A stretch of 64,000 nucleotides of DNA from Archegozetes longisetosus (Eukaryota > Arthropoda > Arachnida > Sarcoptiformes > Trhypochthoniidae): NCBI GenBank assembly GCA_018873245.2, contig JAEMBT020000008.1:3582001-3646000 (forward strand), read 5' to 3'. A program made the position numbers and the translations under genes. The notes beneath the pieces were generated by a model that was given only the letters and a program-made list of their open reading frames with translations, did no database searches and had not been told where the DNA came from. Shown here piece by piece: positions 35,846-49,085 of the stretch (the first letter of the stretch is position 1; the number at the start of each line of letters is the position of its first letter).

Positions 35846-36540
35846 AAAATCTGTGATAGCAACCTAAAGTGATATGTCGTTAGGGTGACCATCCGTCCCG
35901 TCTTTTTAAAGATAAAAGACAGAAATCCCGTCAGACCAAAAACTCTCGACGGGACAATTAGTTGTCCCGTTTTTCCATTTTCTTTTTGAAAAATATGTTT
36001 AGAAAAATATTTCCTAAAAATTCAAATATTGAATTTATTTTACAAATGATTAGGGATTAAGAAACCCAGTTTAATATTTTGAACATCTGTGGTTTAAAAC
36101 CAAAAGTTATTGAAATAATCTTTTCTGCCTTGACTTATATCCGATATAAACTAGTATTTTTTACTATTGAATAACTTTCGAAAGATGCCATTTCTAACAA
36201 AGAATATACCTTTGATATCAACTATAACTAATAATCTTCAATATTTTAATACTAGAATTATTGTTTGACATCTAAATATTTATGATAACTAATAGAAGAG
36301 GCATTTTTCTTTTTAAAAATGTAAGGGTCCCCCTTTGATATTTTTGTCCCCTCATGAGACAGACCAGAGGTGGTCACCCTATGTGTCGTCCATGTGATGC
36401 TTTCATTAAACTACAAAATATTTGTGACTCAATAAACTTATTTCATATTCATTATAGTGATAAAAGCAAATTCGGCAAAGAATTAATGTGCATCATAAAG
36501 AGATTAACATAACTATTTTCTTGTTGCTATCGTGGATACT
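35846..36540. repeat. Dispersed GATAGCAAC-ended repeat, copy A, split by the hAT-like element
   Basis: The flanks of the inserted element (35846-35880 and 36390-36540) join into a sequence similar to 47116-47315 and 48880-49085. Shared landmarks are an early GATAGCAAC, AATAAACTTAT, RCAAAGAATTAATGTGCATC-type sequence and a terminal TTGCTATCGT. Confidence 0.6.
35881..36381. mobile_element. hAT-like non-autonomous element (501 bp) with 8-bp target duplication
   Basis: Terminal repeats TAGGGTGACCA at both ends, with CCGTCCCG and GGGACAAA-type inner repeats. Flanks TATGTCGT (35873-35880) and TGTGTCGT (36382-36389) match at 7 of 8 bases, the target-site length of hAT elements. No transposase frame. 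It sits inside a copy of another dispersed repeat. Confidence 0.7.
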
Positions 36541-38721
36541 AAATTACTGAGTGTATTATACGTAAGAGAATACTAGCTGAATAAGCGTTTGTAAACCAGT
36601 ATTTACTAAATGTAGACTAATTTCTAGTGAAATGTTGATAAAATGGATTGAATAATTAGATATAAATACTGAATGTTTAATACATTTTAAGTTTCAAATA
36701 ATTAATATACCACACTAAGGCATGACTTAATCTGTTAAGCAGTTTTTCTTCAAATTAAATTGTTTTTATGTAAAAGTTAATCGACTTGCTTTCTTTTAGG
36801 AATAATTATAATAGATGCAAACGATATTCTAGTGAAATAAGATGGTTTTTTGTGAATAACTGTGCATTCAAATTTACAATGAAACAAGACAAGCTTAACA
36901 GTAGTGAACTATAAGTTTATATCTATTTTTCATACTTATATAAAACTGATTTTTATATAAGACTTTCTTATTTTCATAGTCATAGCAAATGGATTCTGGT
37001 TCTCAATAAGAATTTAAAAAGGATTCAACTATAAATAGCAGACAAGTCGGAAAAATACAAATTCATTGTATTTCAGACTTGATCTTAAATCAGATTAATG
37101 TTGAACTAAGTTTTTAAATGATATTTTCACGTAGGAGTCCAACAAATGGAATAAAGAATTTGATACATTTGCTTATCCTTCGAACTAAAGAAAAAAGTTT
37201 TAATTTCCTGTTGGTATCACAAAACTTATAATTCATTAGTTTTTTTGTTAGGCAAGGGAATAGTTAGAAAAAGTTAAGTTGAAACCAGTATTTATAGCTT
37301 TAAAGAATTGAATAGAAGAAGAGAAAGAAAGCAGAATTAGAGGCATTTTAGTAGCAATAAATAATTTTAGTTTATCGCACGTCACGCATCTTATACTTCT
37401 ATTAAACGAATAGAATTACTCTTAGCTTCAAATGAAGCAAAATTATTTATTACCAGAAATTTGATTTTATTATATTAAATTTTATTAAACTATTTTCTTA
37501 AATTAAATCTACTATCAAATAATAATCAAGTGATTTATTCACCTGAACTGTCGCAAATTCGGACGTTGGATACCAAATGCATTATATGAATAGTGAATAG
37601 GAATTCACGAATGAAAGTCGAGCCAAACTTTGTCATAATAGTTGACTATAGAGATGGTGAACAAATTTAATCCATTTTGTCAACAATGAAGAGATGCCAA
37701 AACTACTTTAAAAATAATAGGAATATGTCGTCAATCATTGGGTTTAGTAATAGTTTTTATTATTAATTTAGTTATTTTATATATATATATATACGTCTCT
37801 TCCACTTAAGTTATAATAAATTTAGATATTATTTTCATAACCTTAAAATCTAATAATAAAACCTTTCAATAGATTGTGGAAAGCTTGAGCTAGATTAATT
37901 CTTTGAGGATTCTTTCAATTGAGAACCTGATAAAATTAAGAATTGTTTGAAATAACCAAAGTAAAGAGTAAGAGAGTATTCCTTAATCTTCACTTTTCAT
38001 TGAATAAGATCTCGAGATTGTGAACACGGAAGGAATATTCTGTAGATTCATAAAAGATAGAGGTTTAGTGCTGTTAAAAGAATCTTAATTCAAGGAAGAA
38101 ATCCCGTGAACTTCTGTTAACTTCTACTATATTGGGTAGGTATTAATACTCTGAATAACTGAGAATTAATACTGTTTGCGCTCAAAAACTGGATCAAAAC
38201 GTACTGAACTGAGACCACGCAATCACGCAAAGTGATAATATTGACCACGATTTTGTAAACATTGAAAATATTTCATTCATTAGATCTGTTACGTGATGTC
38301 CTTTCTGTAAGTTCATTCAAAATGAGACCAGATATTCGTATGGATTCTAGTTCGCAAACTACTTAATAACTAAACTTTTTTATTCTCATAATAAGTTCTT
38401 GAATCAAAACTGTCTAAAAAGTGAGAATCAAGTAAAAAAGTTTCGATTCTGACTTTATTTTCGATTAATGACAAATTATTAAATATTGTATTAGAGAGAA
38501 AGCAATCACTCATCTATAATATATATATTATTTAAGTTGGAATTGATTGAGAGTTCGGACTAATGTAATATTCAGAATGTAGTCAATATTTCATTTTCAA
38601 GTATTTACGTGTTTATGCCCAAAATTCTCCACTTTTTCCGCAAATTCTCATGGATAACGCATTGATGAATGTTTTCTACATTATGTCTCTCATGATATCA
38701 AATGAAACACATACAAATATA

Positions 38722-38866
38722 TATATATATATAGATAGATATATAAAACATAGAAAATATATATGAAATATATAGAAATATATGAAAAACGTACAGAAAT
38801 ATATAGAAACATACAGAAATATACGGGAATATGTAGAAAATATGTATGAAATGTATAGAACATAAG
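38722..38866. repeat. AT-rich ATATAGAAA-type tandem repeat
   Basis: Irregular tandem units of ATATATAGAAATATA and close variants, preceded by a pure TA run. Confidence 0.6.
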
Positions 38867-40009
38867 TATAATTTATTTTTAAATTCAATAAATCTTAAAT
38901 CAATTATGTTTGAGCTCAACAACTAAACATTCCGCTCTTTCGTGCACAAGAATCTAAACTGAATTGAATTGCTCGGAGCTCCCAAATTGATTTGCCATAA
39001 GTGTGTTTGAATTTCAAATTACAAAATGTTGGGTGAATGAACCAAGTTTTCCCAACAATCAAAGATTCCATATCAGAAGTATTCAGATTAGAAAATCAAA
39101 TCATTTTTTTATCAAACAATTATACAAATGGAATAAGAAAAATGAAATAAGAATTTTTTACAAGTTCTATGTGACTTATGTGAAACTGAAGTAAAGCATT
39201 AAACGTATTTGGGTTTATATTCTCTTTATGGTTAAAATTGAGTATTTTTTATAGAGAAACTCTTCATATATCAGAGTTGAGTTATGTAGCATTTTATCTT
39301 GTCGTTAGGATATTGTCAATGTTATGACTATATTGATACAACTTTTACGATACATTCAAATATTATGCTTTTTACTAAATAAACGCTCCAAATTTTACAG
39401 TATAGCTTGAAGTTACGCTTAAATTCCAATTTTATTCATCTATTCTGTATTTCAAATTTCAAACTTTTTCAGCGCTTCGATGGGATAACTAACTCTTTTA
39501 ATGTAGAATTAGCGCATCATTTTATTGCTTTATTGATTACAAAATCGAAGAGGAATGGCAGAACTTAATTCATACTTTTATTAGACTTCATACTAGATTA
39601 CAGATATTAAACATTTTCAGTTATATTTCTTAAGAGAATCAACAATCGCAATTAGATTTTTGCTCAAAGCTATTCTAATTAACACAAATGATTGTTGAAA
39701 TGACGTCCACGTTTAAGTTAAGTACAGGTTAATAACTGCAAACATTATTACTTTAGCTTAAAAATAGTTCATAAAGTATTGTTAGTGAACGTGATTTGCA
39801 TTAATACCTATTATTATTTAATGTAACATTTGCTCTTGCTTCTCTTAAGTCATGTTTTATGATTCAATTCTCAAAACCACTAAATCCACTTATTAGTTAC
39901 CAATGTTGCTACTTAGAAAACCCTATTAAAGCCTTAATTTAAATTCAGCATATTTTCCACTAAAACTAAGATTATTCAAATCAAAATTATTAGATAAAGC
40001 AGAACTTAA

Positions 40010-40012
<3 letters not shown>

Positions 40013-40050
<38 letters not shown>
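40013..40050. repeat. (GA)19 microsatellite
   Basis: Pure GA dinucleotide run. Confidence 0.95.
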
Positions 40051-40053
<3 letters not shown>

Positions 40054-41564
40054 GTTTATAGGATTAGAGCTTAGGAGGAGTTAGTCTAAATATTTGATAT
40101 ATCTGTTTACGGTATAATTAATAAATTAGAAATGAACTACATTTGATACCCTAATAAACAATTGAACTGTTTTGTTGCTCAAACGCATCATTTATTATGC
40201 TATTAAATATTCATTATTTATAATAAACAATTTAAGATAATTTGATAATTTCTCATATGAATACTTATTCACTCTTATATGTTGATGATTAATATGAGCA
40301 TATATTCCACACGTTTTCAGTAATTCTATTAAAACACTACTTAAAGTGAGACTATTAATGATATCAAACTCTGTATTAATTCAGTATTAATGCTTGTTAA
40401 ATGTTTATTTAGAATAATTATACTCTTTTCTTTTCATTTTGATTATCAATTATTTATGGTTTAGGCTCATGTGAGCGCTTCCAGATTCGCTTCTTTTCAA
40501 TTCTCCTCAAAGTGTCATTTTATTCATTTTATTCATTCAAATCTATGTTATTTTTCCCAAATAATAAGTCTTTTACTCCCAACAACACTTATTGCTTATC
40601 TTCAGTTTTCGGTTTCTAACTTATCTGACAAATACTTTAAAATTATTTTTGGATTATTGAAAATTTTCAAACTAATAATTCTTAAAATAGTTTATATATC
40701 TGTAGGAAAGAGTAGACTAGAGATCGTTTATTGATTATGAAGCTTCAGCTTTGAGTAAGTTTTCATAAAGTCTATAGTCTATAGTCTATAAATGAACTGA
40801 ACATTGGCCAGAGATATCTTATCGAACAAGGTTTGAAGAATCCATAATTTTGAGTATTCTTGAAAACTTTCATATCATTGTGCTCGAGTGGTCATCTCTT
40901 AATTAAGAAAACAATCAATAGTTGCTGAGAAACTTGAATCGCATACTCAGCATAATATTAATCTAACTGAGATTTGAATTTTCAAGAGACTCAATAATAA
41001 ATATTTAGCTTAATTAAATTCATACCAATCTCGATTACATGCTTAATTTTTTTGGTAAAGATTTAGATTTTGATGAGATGAATAGTTCGCCCATCGGCGC
41101 CGAAAGTTTCATTCCGAAAGTTATTTCTTCTATTTGTTTGCAAGCGTTTTAGGAAATTTTAAAAAATCAATTTCATCTCTTACATTACACTCAGAGAAGA
41201 CTTTGCAATAGATTTTGTCTTCTTGTAAAGTTTCAAAGTTTATCTCAAGTGGCATTTTGTATGACTGAACTGAAGTTGAATTCATATATTTTATGCATTT
41301 GTGGTTCTCTATTGATCACTGGTTTCTATGTCATAAGTTGTTCAGATGAAAAGTTTAATTTTGTAAATAATACTTTGACAATATTTTAGAAATTCTTCCT
41401 AAACTGAATACATTGAAATTTTATTGTTCGCTAAACGTATATGCAATATATGACACCCTACTTCATCCTAACATTTATCACTTCATTATTAGCATCACTT
41501 TTTTCGTCACAACTTCTCATTTTTGTTACTAACTAATTAGTTATTTTATTGCATTACTTAAGAA

Positions 41565-41655
41565 TTTCATAGAATTTCATAGAATTTCATAGAATCTCAT
41601 AGAATCTCATAGAATCCTCATAGAGTCTCATAGAATTCCATAGAATTTCATGGAA
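41565..41655. repeat. 11-bp minisatellite ATAGAATTTC
   Basis: About eight units of CATAGAATTTC / CATAGAATCTC in tandem. Confidence 0.8.
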
Positions 41656-43255
41656 TTATAAGAAAATAAATGAAACGTAGCTTAATATGGTTTTTGCATT
41701 ATAAAAGAAGATAATTAGTTTGAAAGAACGACTGTTGTAATTGCCATAAGATTATTTGCAACTTATTACTGAATTGGCATCGTATTGACACACGCGCACG
41801 TCATACTCTTCCCTATCATTTATAATCTTATTATCTATCTAAATAATTATTAATTTCAATCTCTGAAAATGATTAATTTTTCAAAAATATTTATTCATTG
41901 ACAAACTTAAGGCAATGTAACTTAACTAAATGGAGAGTAATATTGAAAGAAAGAAAGTGACAAACTATTAGTAATAGAATCTATAATTTGAATTGAAGTA
42001 TTGCATAATAGATGATGAGAAAAGGTTTTTGGAAGCTTAAACTTAACTAGAAAGTCTTAAACACAAGCTTAAATGAGTGTGAAAGAAATCAATTCTGCTA
42101 AACGTAGTTTTTTATGTTAGTTAAGAACAAAAACAACGTCTTACTGTATGATTAAAGTTATTCGTTAATTGATGGCTATGTCATTAATGAGAACATTCAT
42201 AGCAATAGAAAGTGTTTTATTCGTCACGTAAGTCATTGATTAGTAAAGAATGCTTACAATTAGGAAAAAATGCTTACAATTCCTAATCCAATGTAAAATA
42301 TTCTAACAAATTAGTCTCATTAGTCTATACTACGTGGATTAACTGTGATTTTAGTGCATAAATAAACAATAATTGTTTTACCAATCCATGCATTCTTCTA
42401 ATTATTTTGCCATTATTATCCATATGGATCAGACTTTCACTTCACATCATTTATCAGTCACTTTTCGTATGAATTGCATCAAAAATAGCACTAGAATAAT
42501 AAGTTTATTACTCTCTTGATCAATCAATAATCAAGATATAGATGATTAAGTGATCTTTATTTTCAGTCAAGTATATACTGTTTTATTGATTATCAATAAT
42601 TCATTTTTCTAGTCCTGAATATATTAGGTCAAAATCTGAATCATTATAACTGTTTTATAATAATGTCTAATTCACTAGATTATGCAGATAACAATTGCTT
42701 AATCCATAGCTTAGTTGCATAGAGTTGACAATGAATTTAAGTTTATTGATAAAACTTCACGTTTGTATACATCAATGTCGACTGTTTTCAATAGTTACCC
42801 ATTATATTGAGTCCCTATAAAGTTTATCATTTGCAATAACCAAAAATTACCATCAGCTTAATCTATCGAAAAATTCTAGATATCCCTTTAAGTCAAACAG
42901 AATTCTGACAATTTTTCAATCCTAGATATTAAGTATTTGTATGCAATTTGAATGCAATCTTTTACTCGTTGCCAGCGTAGCCAAGATCCTTTTCATGAAT
43001 GACTTCAAATTGAATGATGTTTTGGAATGAATATTGAACCATAAAATGGTTTGTTCAATTCAAACCCAATAAAATGAAGTTTTCACTCAAATTTCTCTAA
43101 ATATTTACAATTCATATGACCCACGCTTTTTTCATGCTAAATTAAACCGAAAAACCAATCAAATTTCTAATCTCGAAATCATAATAGAAGCGCCTTTTAT
43201 TAGATATTTATATTCATATAGATTCGTGACATATTTCGATCCCTTTACCAAGCAT

Positions 43256-43440
43256 ATACAGTTGTCTCTCATTATAGTGAACACTCTAATATACTAAAAG
43301 TGCATTTATTATAACGGGGGTTCATTATATCAGATATAATGTAGAGAGTATGTGGACCAAATAGTCTTTTTTAAAAAATGTTGATCGTGGCTCATTGTTC
43401 ACTATACCCGACTTTATTATAGAGAAAGCCGACTTTAATA
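43256..43440. mobile_element. Degenerate mariner-like MITE
   Basis: The left end ACAGTTGTCTCTCATTATAG with GTGAACAC resembles the element at 33245. The right side (GGTATA/CTTTATTATAGAGAAAG region) is a worn inverted copy. Boundaries are approximate. Confidence 0.45.
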
Positions 43441-43968
43441 GAATATGAAAGTAAAATACTTATAACAGAACACGATTTTTTCAGTAGTTTTTCGTGACTT
43501 AATATAAAAAGTTTAGCAGATCAATGTAGAGCACGTATTCAGATTTGTAAGTAGACAATAACATGAGAAATGTCAAATTCTCATTAATCGTAATGAATTA
43601 TACACTCTGCTTAATGAATGCCGAAAAATAGATCAACTATGGGTTCCAATGTTTCATAACTGATGTATGTTTTAACGCAAAATTCCTATAAAAATTCACG
43701 AGCAACTCATGCATTGATTAAGCTAATATATATGTAATCTAAATGTTGGACAAAAATATAGAGATCACTAATTACTACATAGTTAAAAGCTGTCAAATGC
43801 ATTTAATTGATGAGCTTTACCCATGTTTTAAATGCTTTTTCATATAATTGAATAATAAATTTATGCCAAAAATTACATATTCTATCAAAATATTGATCAT
43901 GTTATGCAAAAATCTCGATCAAAAAGAAAGAACAGTTTTTCTAAGGTTCTTGGATCCGAAATACTCCT

Positions 43969-43970
<2 letters not shown>

Positions 43971-44010
<40 letters not shown>
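43971..44010. repeat. (TAA)n microsatellite
   Basis: Uninterrupted TAA/ATA trinucleotide run, about 13 units. Confidence 0.95.
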
Positions 44011-44011
<1 letters not shown>

Positions 44012-44037
44012 TATAATATATAAGGTGTTTTTCTTAC

Positions 44038-44122
44038 ATACATACTCGACCATTTTAAAATCATGCATAGCAACAAGAAATGACGTATAGCAACAGAAAA
44101 TTATACTTTGTTTCAAGAACAT
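44038..44122 (-). CDS. Candidate first coding exon (signal peptide) of the Sidestep-like gene
   Basis: ATG at 44122-44120 opens MFLKQSIIFCCYTSFLVAMH, a plausible signal peptide, and runs to a strong GTAAGAA donor at 44037. The exon ends with one base of a codon, the phase needed by the 34450-34400 exon. Orientation and position fit. There is no homology support and chance matches are possible, so this is only a candidate. It would imply an intron of about 9.6 kb. Confidence 0.25.
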
Positions 44123-44397
44123 TCCTATCTACTCACAATAATTAATATAATATGAAATTGAATTGTTAGTCATTTTATACAAAATAGGGTATGGCAATTA
44201 AAAACTAAGTTGAAACTGATGTGCATGACAGGGAGGATAATAGAGCAAAAATATGATTTTCGTAGCTATGCATCTCTTTTAAGTCAGTTACTATACTTAG
44301 TGATAATAATCATGTATAACATAAACTGTATAAAGCTTTTTAAAGAATAGTTTGTTGGAAAAAATCAAAAGTTCGCCCATTGGGACTCGTGTTTTCT

Positions 44398-44586
44398 ATG
44401 GTTCTTATCATGAAAAAAACTTGTGTTCTTATATTGATATTTTGCCAATTCTCTAATGCATTGTTCAATTTTTCAACTGGAAGTCTCAACTCAACAGAAA
44501 TTAATATAAGAGTGTATGATTTATTCGATAGTAAGACAAGCACTAAAGTTAGTCATTACTCACTTATTGAATTGAAGTTACGATAG
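44398..44586 (+). CDS. Candidate small secreted peptide or first exon
   Basis: ATG at 44398 (a second ATG at 44410) gives about 62 residues with a signal-peptide-like start (KKTCVLILIFCQFSNA). Then comes a short Asn/Ser-rich stretch with N-glycosylation sequons (NFST, NSTE). A GTAAGA donor occurs in frame near 44531, so it may be the first exon of a longer plus-strand gene. No family recognised. Confidence 0.25.
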   Translation: MVLIMKKTCVLILIFCQFSNALFNFSTGSLNSTEINIRVYDLFDSKTSTKVSHYSLIELKLR

Positions 44587-46904
44587 AGTCGGAGTAAGTT
44601 TAGTGGTATATGGTAATTATTTTATAATTATGATATAGTAGGAACTGATCAAATATTAGAGATGATAAATAGGTTGATATTGCATTTAGCCATTCTTCAC
44701 TTACTTTTATATATTATGTTTGAGAATTCTTTAACAAATTTTAGTAACAAGTTTTGACAGAGCTAAATCAGATGAATAATGTTTATACATTTTCTGTATC
44801 CATCTTTTATATTCTTATAACCGAATTTGCCGAATAGAAACATCTAAAAAGGATTTTCGATCGAATATATTACAATTTCTCGACTTTTAGACATCGAAAA
44901 GTCTTATACGTTAAGAGAATACTAGACTAAGTCTGGATATTATTAAAGTTGAACACATTCAGGTATAACAAAACAGAGTAATGCATACAAATGATAACTA
45001 TATCATTAGTGTACAGACAATTATTTTTTCAACCCTTTTCATTGTTCACTTCTTCTTTTCAATTAATTCCTCTTATGCTCTTTTATAGGTTACATCAATT
45101 TTTCAATTTTCATTAGAGCTTCAAAATATTATACAAGTTTCAAAAGTAACTTCAAATGAGTCGTTAAGCAAAGTTAAGTAAAGTTTCAAATATGATATCG
45201 TGTTATTTAGAAGTGAAGAGTAAAGAATAATTGAAAGAAGAATAATTGAAGAAAGAATTAATTGAAAAGATAGAAAGATAAGTTAAGAGTAAAAATGAAA
45301 ATAGAAAATGAAAATAGAAAACAATGAAAAAGATGATAGACATTAAAGGTAGAAGAAACACATGGCAGACTTACCAAAAACTTAGATCAAAATTCACATT
45401 AGATAACATTTGACAGGTAGCGTTCACTATATGTGTCAATGATAGACAAGTAGGGAATTGTGGTCTTTATTATGGTTTGTTAGTTGACTTCACTTAATTG
45501 AAGATATAGTAAATCATATACTGTTATAGTTAAACGCGATATACAAGAGAGAACATATCTGCACTACTCTCTTGGCTCAGGTCCCGATAACACTAACTTA
45601 ATGTAACGGTATATCAACACTAGCAGAATATAACGTTCATTTATTGATCCCTCCACTTCTCTGATTTGCTTGTGTGCAAAGCTTTCTTTCATCTTATTTG
45701 TCTCTAAGCTTACTTTATGTTCTTAATTGTCCTATTCCTTATGTCTTACATGTTTACTTTCCATTCTATATCATTTACATCTATGAGAATTACACTAATA
45801 TTAACTATTTCCGGCATCAATACCCAACACTTTTCCAACACTTTTGTTTGCCCATCTAACTTTACAAGCTATCACTATCTCTACTAACACTTACACTCTG
45901 CTTCCATCAAAGTGAATGCTTCACATGCCAGTGGATCAGTCCTATGAAACTCTATCTCTAATTGAAGCATTACGAGTAGGACTGTATAGCACTTACTGGA
46001 AGATATTGCTGGGTTATTCCTACCAAGTCCTAATTTACTGTAGGCACTCTCTCAACAATACAGGGCATCAAAATTGATATAATTTTAATCTTACATAGTA
46101 ATACTAATGATTAATTAAAATTAGCTGAAAATTTGAACTGAATTAGTATTAGATTTGAATTTTAGATTTTACTGGCCTGGCTCAATACTAATTAGGTTAT
46201 TCATCCATTCATAAAACACTATGAAAAGCTGCAGTCAACGCTTTGTTGAAACAAATAAGTTCATTGAAATTTAATCAAAAACTTTAAAGCAACAGTTTTA
46301 TTAAGTGCTCAGCAATCGATTTGTGCGTATAAAATATTTATTAAGCTTACTATATATATGAATAGAGTATGTCAATAGAGTATGTCAATGAAGTACAGTA
46401 TTAGTTATTCATTCACTGCTTAAATCACAGAAGAGAACAACAGTTCATCTTAAACCTTATCAATTTTCAATTTTAATCATTTGTATTAACGCTTGCTTCA
46501 ATAAATTCTTCATTTATTCCACACTAAACTTCATAGAATCGAATAGATCTGAAATAGCGAACAACTTACAAACCGATCAATTCGTTTAAATTAGCATATG
46601 TTCAACGTTTAACTATATACTAAATCTCCGGTTAAGACAAAGCAATGAGATAAGGCATGATTGAATTGAACGGAATCCTAGTGAAAAATATCAGATAATA
46701 AATGGTTGACTCCATTATATTCATTTCCTAATCAAGCTTTCAATAATTGAATCACATAAATGATTAACAGTGAATTCTGCCCATAAGTCTTAATTTCAGT
46801 TTTCAGTTTGTCTCTCATTATTTTTAATATAATTAATTCATCCTATATTCAAACTAATAGAAGTTTAATTTAATAATCTTTTTATTAGTTTTAGAAACGA
46901 ACGA

Positions 46905-46965
46905 CTGTATTAGAACTGTATTAGTACTGTATTAGGACTATATTAGGACCATATTAGGACTGTAT
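46905..46965. repeat. Short minisatellite, CTGTATTAGWA unit
   Basis: Five to six tandem copies of ACTGTATTAG-type units. Confidence 0.7.
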
Positions 46966-47115
46966 TTGCTCAACGTTAGCAGTTTATCATTCAATTAATC
47001 ATTTAAACGCCTCTGGGACATTGATTAATGGACAAACAACTTGTGAATCTCAGTCAACTTTCAATGTGTTTCATCAAATTAGGCTCTAATTAAACTTTTT
47101 TAAACATTTACACTT

Positions 47116-47315
47116 AAAAACTTTATAATCTCGATAGCAATTTAAAGTGATGTGTCATGACGGCATGCTTCCATCAAACCATATGTTCAGATATTAACAA
47201 ACTTATAGAATATTCAATATAGTAATCAAATTTGGCAACAAATTAATGCACATCACAGGCAGGTTGACATAGCAACAGTTTTATTCTTGTAGCCATCGTG
47301 GACTATTGAGTTTTC
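47116..47315. repeat. Dispersed GATAGCAAC-ended repeat, copy B
   Basis: Uninterrupted copy of the repeat seen at 35846 and 48880. It shows the pre-insertion sequence (AAAGTGATGTGTCATGACGG) at the place where copy A carries the hAT-like element. Confidence 0.55.
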
Positions 47316-48714
47316 AAATGTACAGCTAAAAGCTTATATCAGGCCAGAAGATATTGGATTATCTCATATGGTATTAGGAAAGATTAGATAATATTTGATA
47401 TTTAGACAGTGATTTACGTTTAACACATGATTATATCAACTTAAAAAGTTTAGTCACCAATTTTTACTTAATAAAGGAATCAGGACCACCACTATTCTTC
47501 ACTATTCAATCAATTGATTTGTGAAAATGTTTAAAATATATTCTTTACTAAACTAAAAATAGTGATAAGTATATAATTGTTTTAAAAGATAATATAAACG
47601 CATAATATATTAAGTTATTTGTAATTTGTGAATGACAAATCATACTGATTAAAAGTGATTGATATCTAGATTAAAGCTGTTTATTCTTACATAAAACAAA
47701 GTAATTGAAAGCCCACTCAAAGAGTATCAGTAATGTTAACAGTATTCTTAAATTGTTCTACCAAATACTGAATATAATTTAATATTAAACTTGAGATCAG
47801 ATAACTTATATCTAACTTGTCATTATTTGCGTAACTTGTTTCGAAGTCACCAGAGATTAAACATCAAATTATTGAATAAAATAAAAATAAGTCTAAGAGA
47901 GTGGTCAATAACTATTTGGATTAGTTGATCGATAAAAGCGACGAACAAAGTGGATGTGGGATGAGGTGATTGGGCATCAACTCTGACATGTAGTATAAGA
48001 TGCTTAGGTAAACATGTTGTGCTTTATTTAACATTCGTATATATTATGCTCAAGCTAATAGAACCTCATATTCTAGTACATAATATAGAATTTGCTTCTC
48101 AAGAGTCTAATCCTCAACAGTGATCAAAGAACTGATTTATTTATATTCATGTGGGTTTCAATAACTTTTATTAATGGCCTTAATAAACAACGCATGATTT
48201 CCCTAATTCTGCTGACTACGAAACTGGTAATGAGACTCAAAATCAACTTTGCCAGTAGCTTCTCTGTGAGATCAACACAATAATCAATTATCCAATCATT
48301 TGTTTAAATTCCTAATCGTTATGACTTCATCTATTTTTAACGATTATAAATGCGAACATCATTGCCATTAAGCCCTATCTCTGATTCAAATAACATTACG
48401 GATAGTACAGTAAAACTGCGCTGAAGAATCAACATTTCGAGCAATAACTCTTTTAGAAGAGACAGAACTAAGTGTTTTACATTTGGTTGATTTTTCACTT
48501 CAAATTTATAAGATCTAAGGTATTAGAAAATATTTGCCTTATTCTATAAATCTTCTCACAAATCATTGGTTTTGACATGTTTTCTGAATTAATTCACTTT
48601 CAAGTGTGGTTCTAATAATACATGTCATAATATGCTAAAACTTTCAACATAGTTCAAAGTCTTTGTCAAAAACCGATATTATTTTCTCAAATTAAAGTTA
48701 TAACTTCTTTTTAT

Positions 48715-48716
<2 letters not shown>

Positions 48717-48787
<71 letters not shown>
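48717..48787. repeat. (CT)35 microsatellite
   Basis: Pure CT run of about 70 bases, running into CCTCCCTCTCCCTC. Confidence 0.95.
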
Positions 48788-48790
<3 letters not shown>

Positions 48791-48879
48791 CCTCCCTCTC
48801 CCTCTACAACACACAACTCCAGAGTTTATTTAAATTTGCAATCTTTTGATTAGAATATTATGTATGCATTGAAAAACCT

Positions 48880-49085
48880 AATAATCGTTGGTGGCAACCA
48901 TAAATGATGTATGATTATGATACACTTTTCAATAAACCATATCTTCATATATTAAAAAACTTATAGAATATACAATACAGTAGTCAAAGAAAATGAAAAT
49001 AAAACTTAGCAACAAATTGATGCGTATAAGAGGCAAGTTGACATAGAGAACGATATTATCTTGCTGCTATCGTAGACGATAAAGT
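48880..49085. repeat. Dispersed GATAGCAAC-ended repeat, copy C
   Basis: Diverged copy sharing TGGCAACCATAAATGATGT near the start, ACTTATAGAATATACAATA in the middle and TTGCTGCTATCGTAGACGA at the end. Confidence 0.5.

Noticed and set aside
38676-38922. Frames rich in Tyr/Ile/Phe
   Set aside because: Produced by the ATATAGAAA tandem repeat.
40471-40734. 87-codon hydrophobic frame
   Set aside because: No homology; composition is that of AT-rich DNA read in a T-rich frame.
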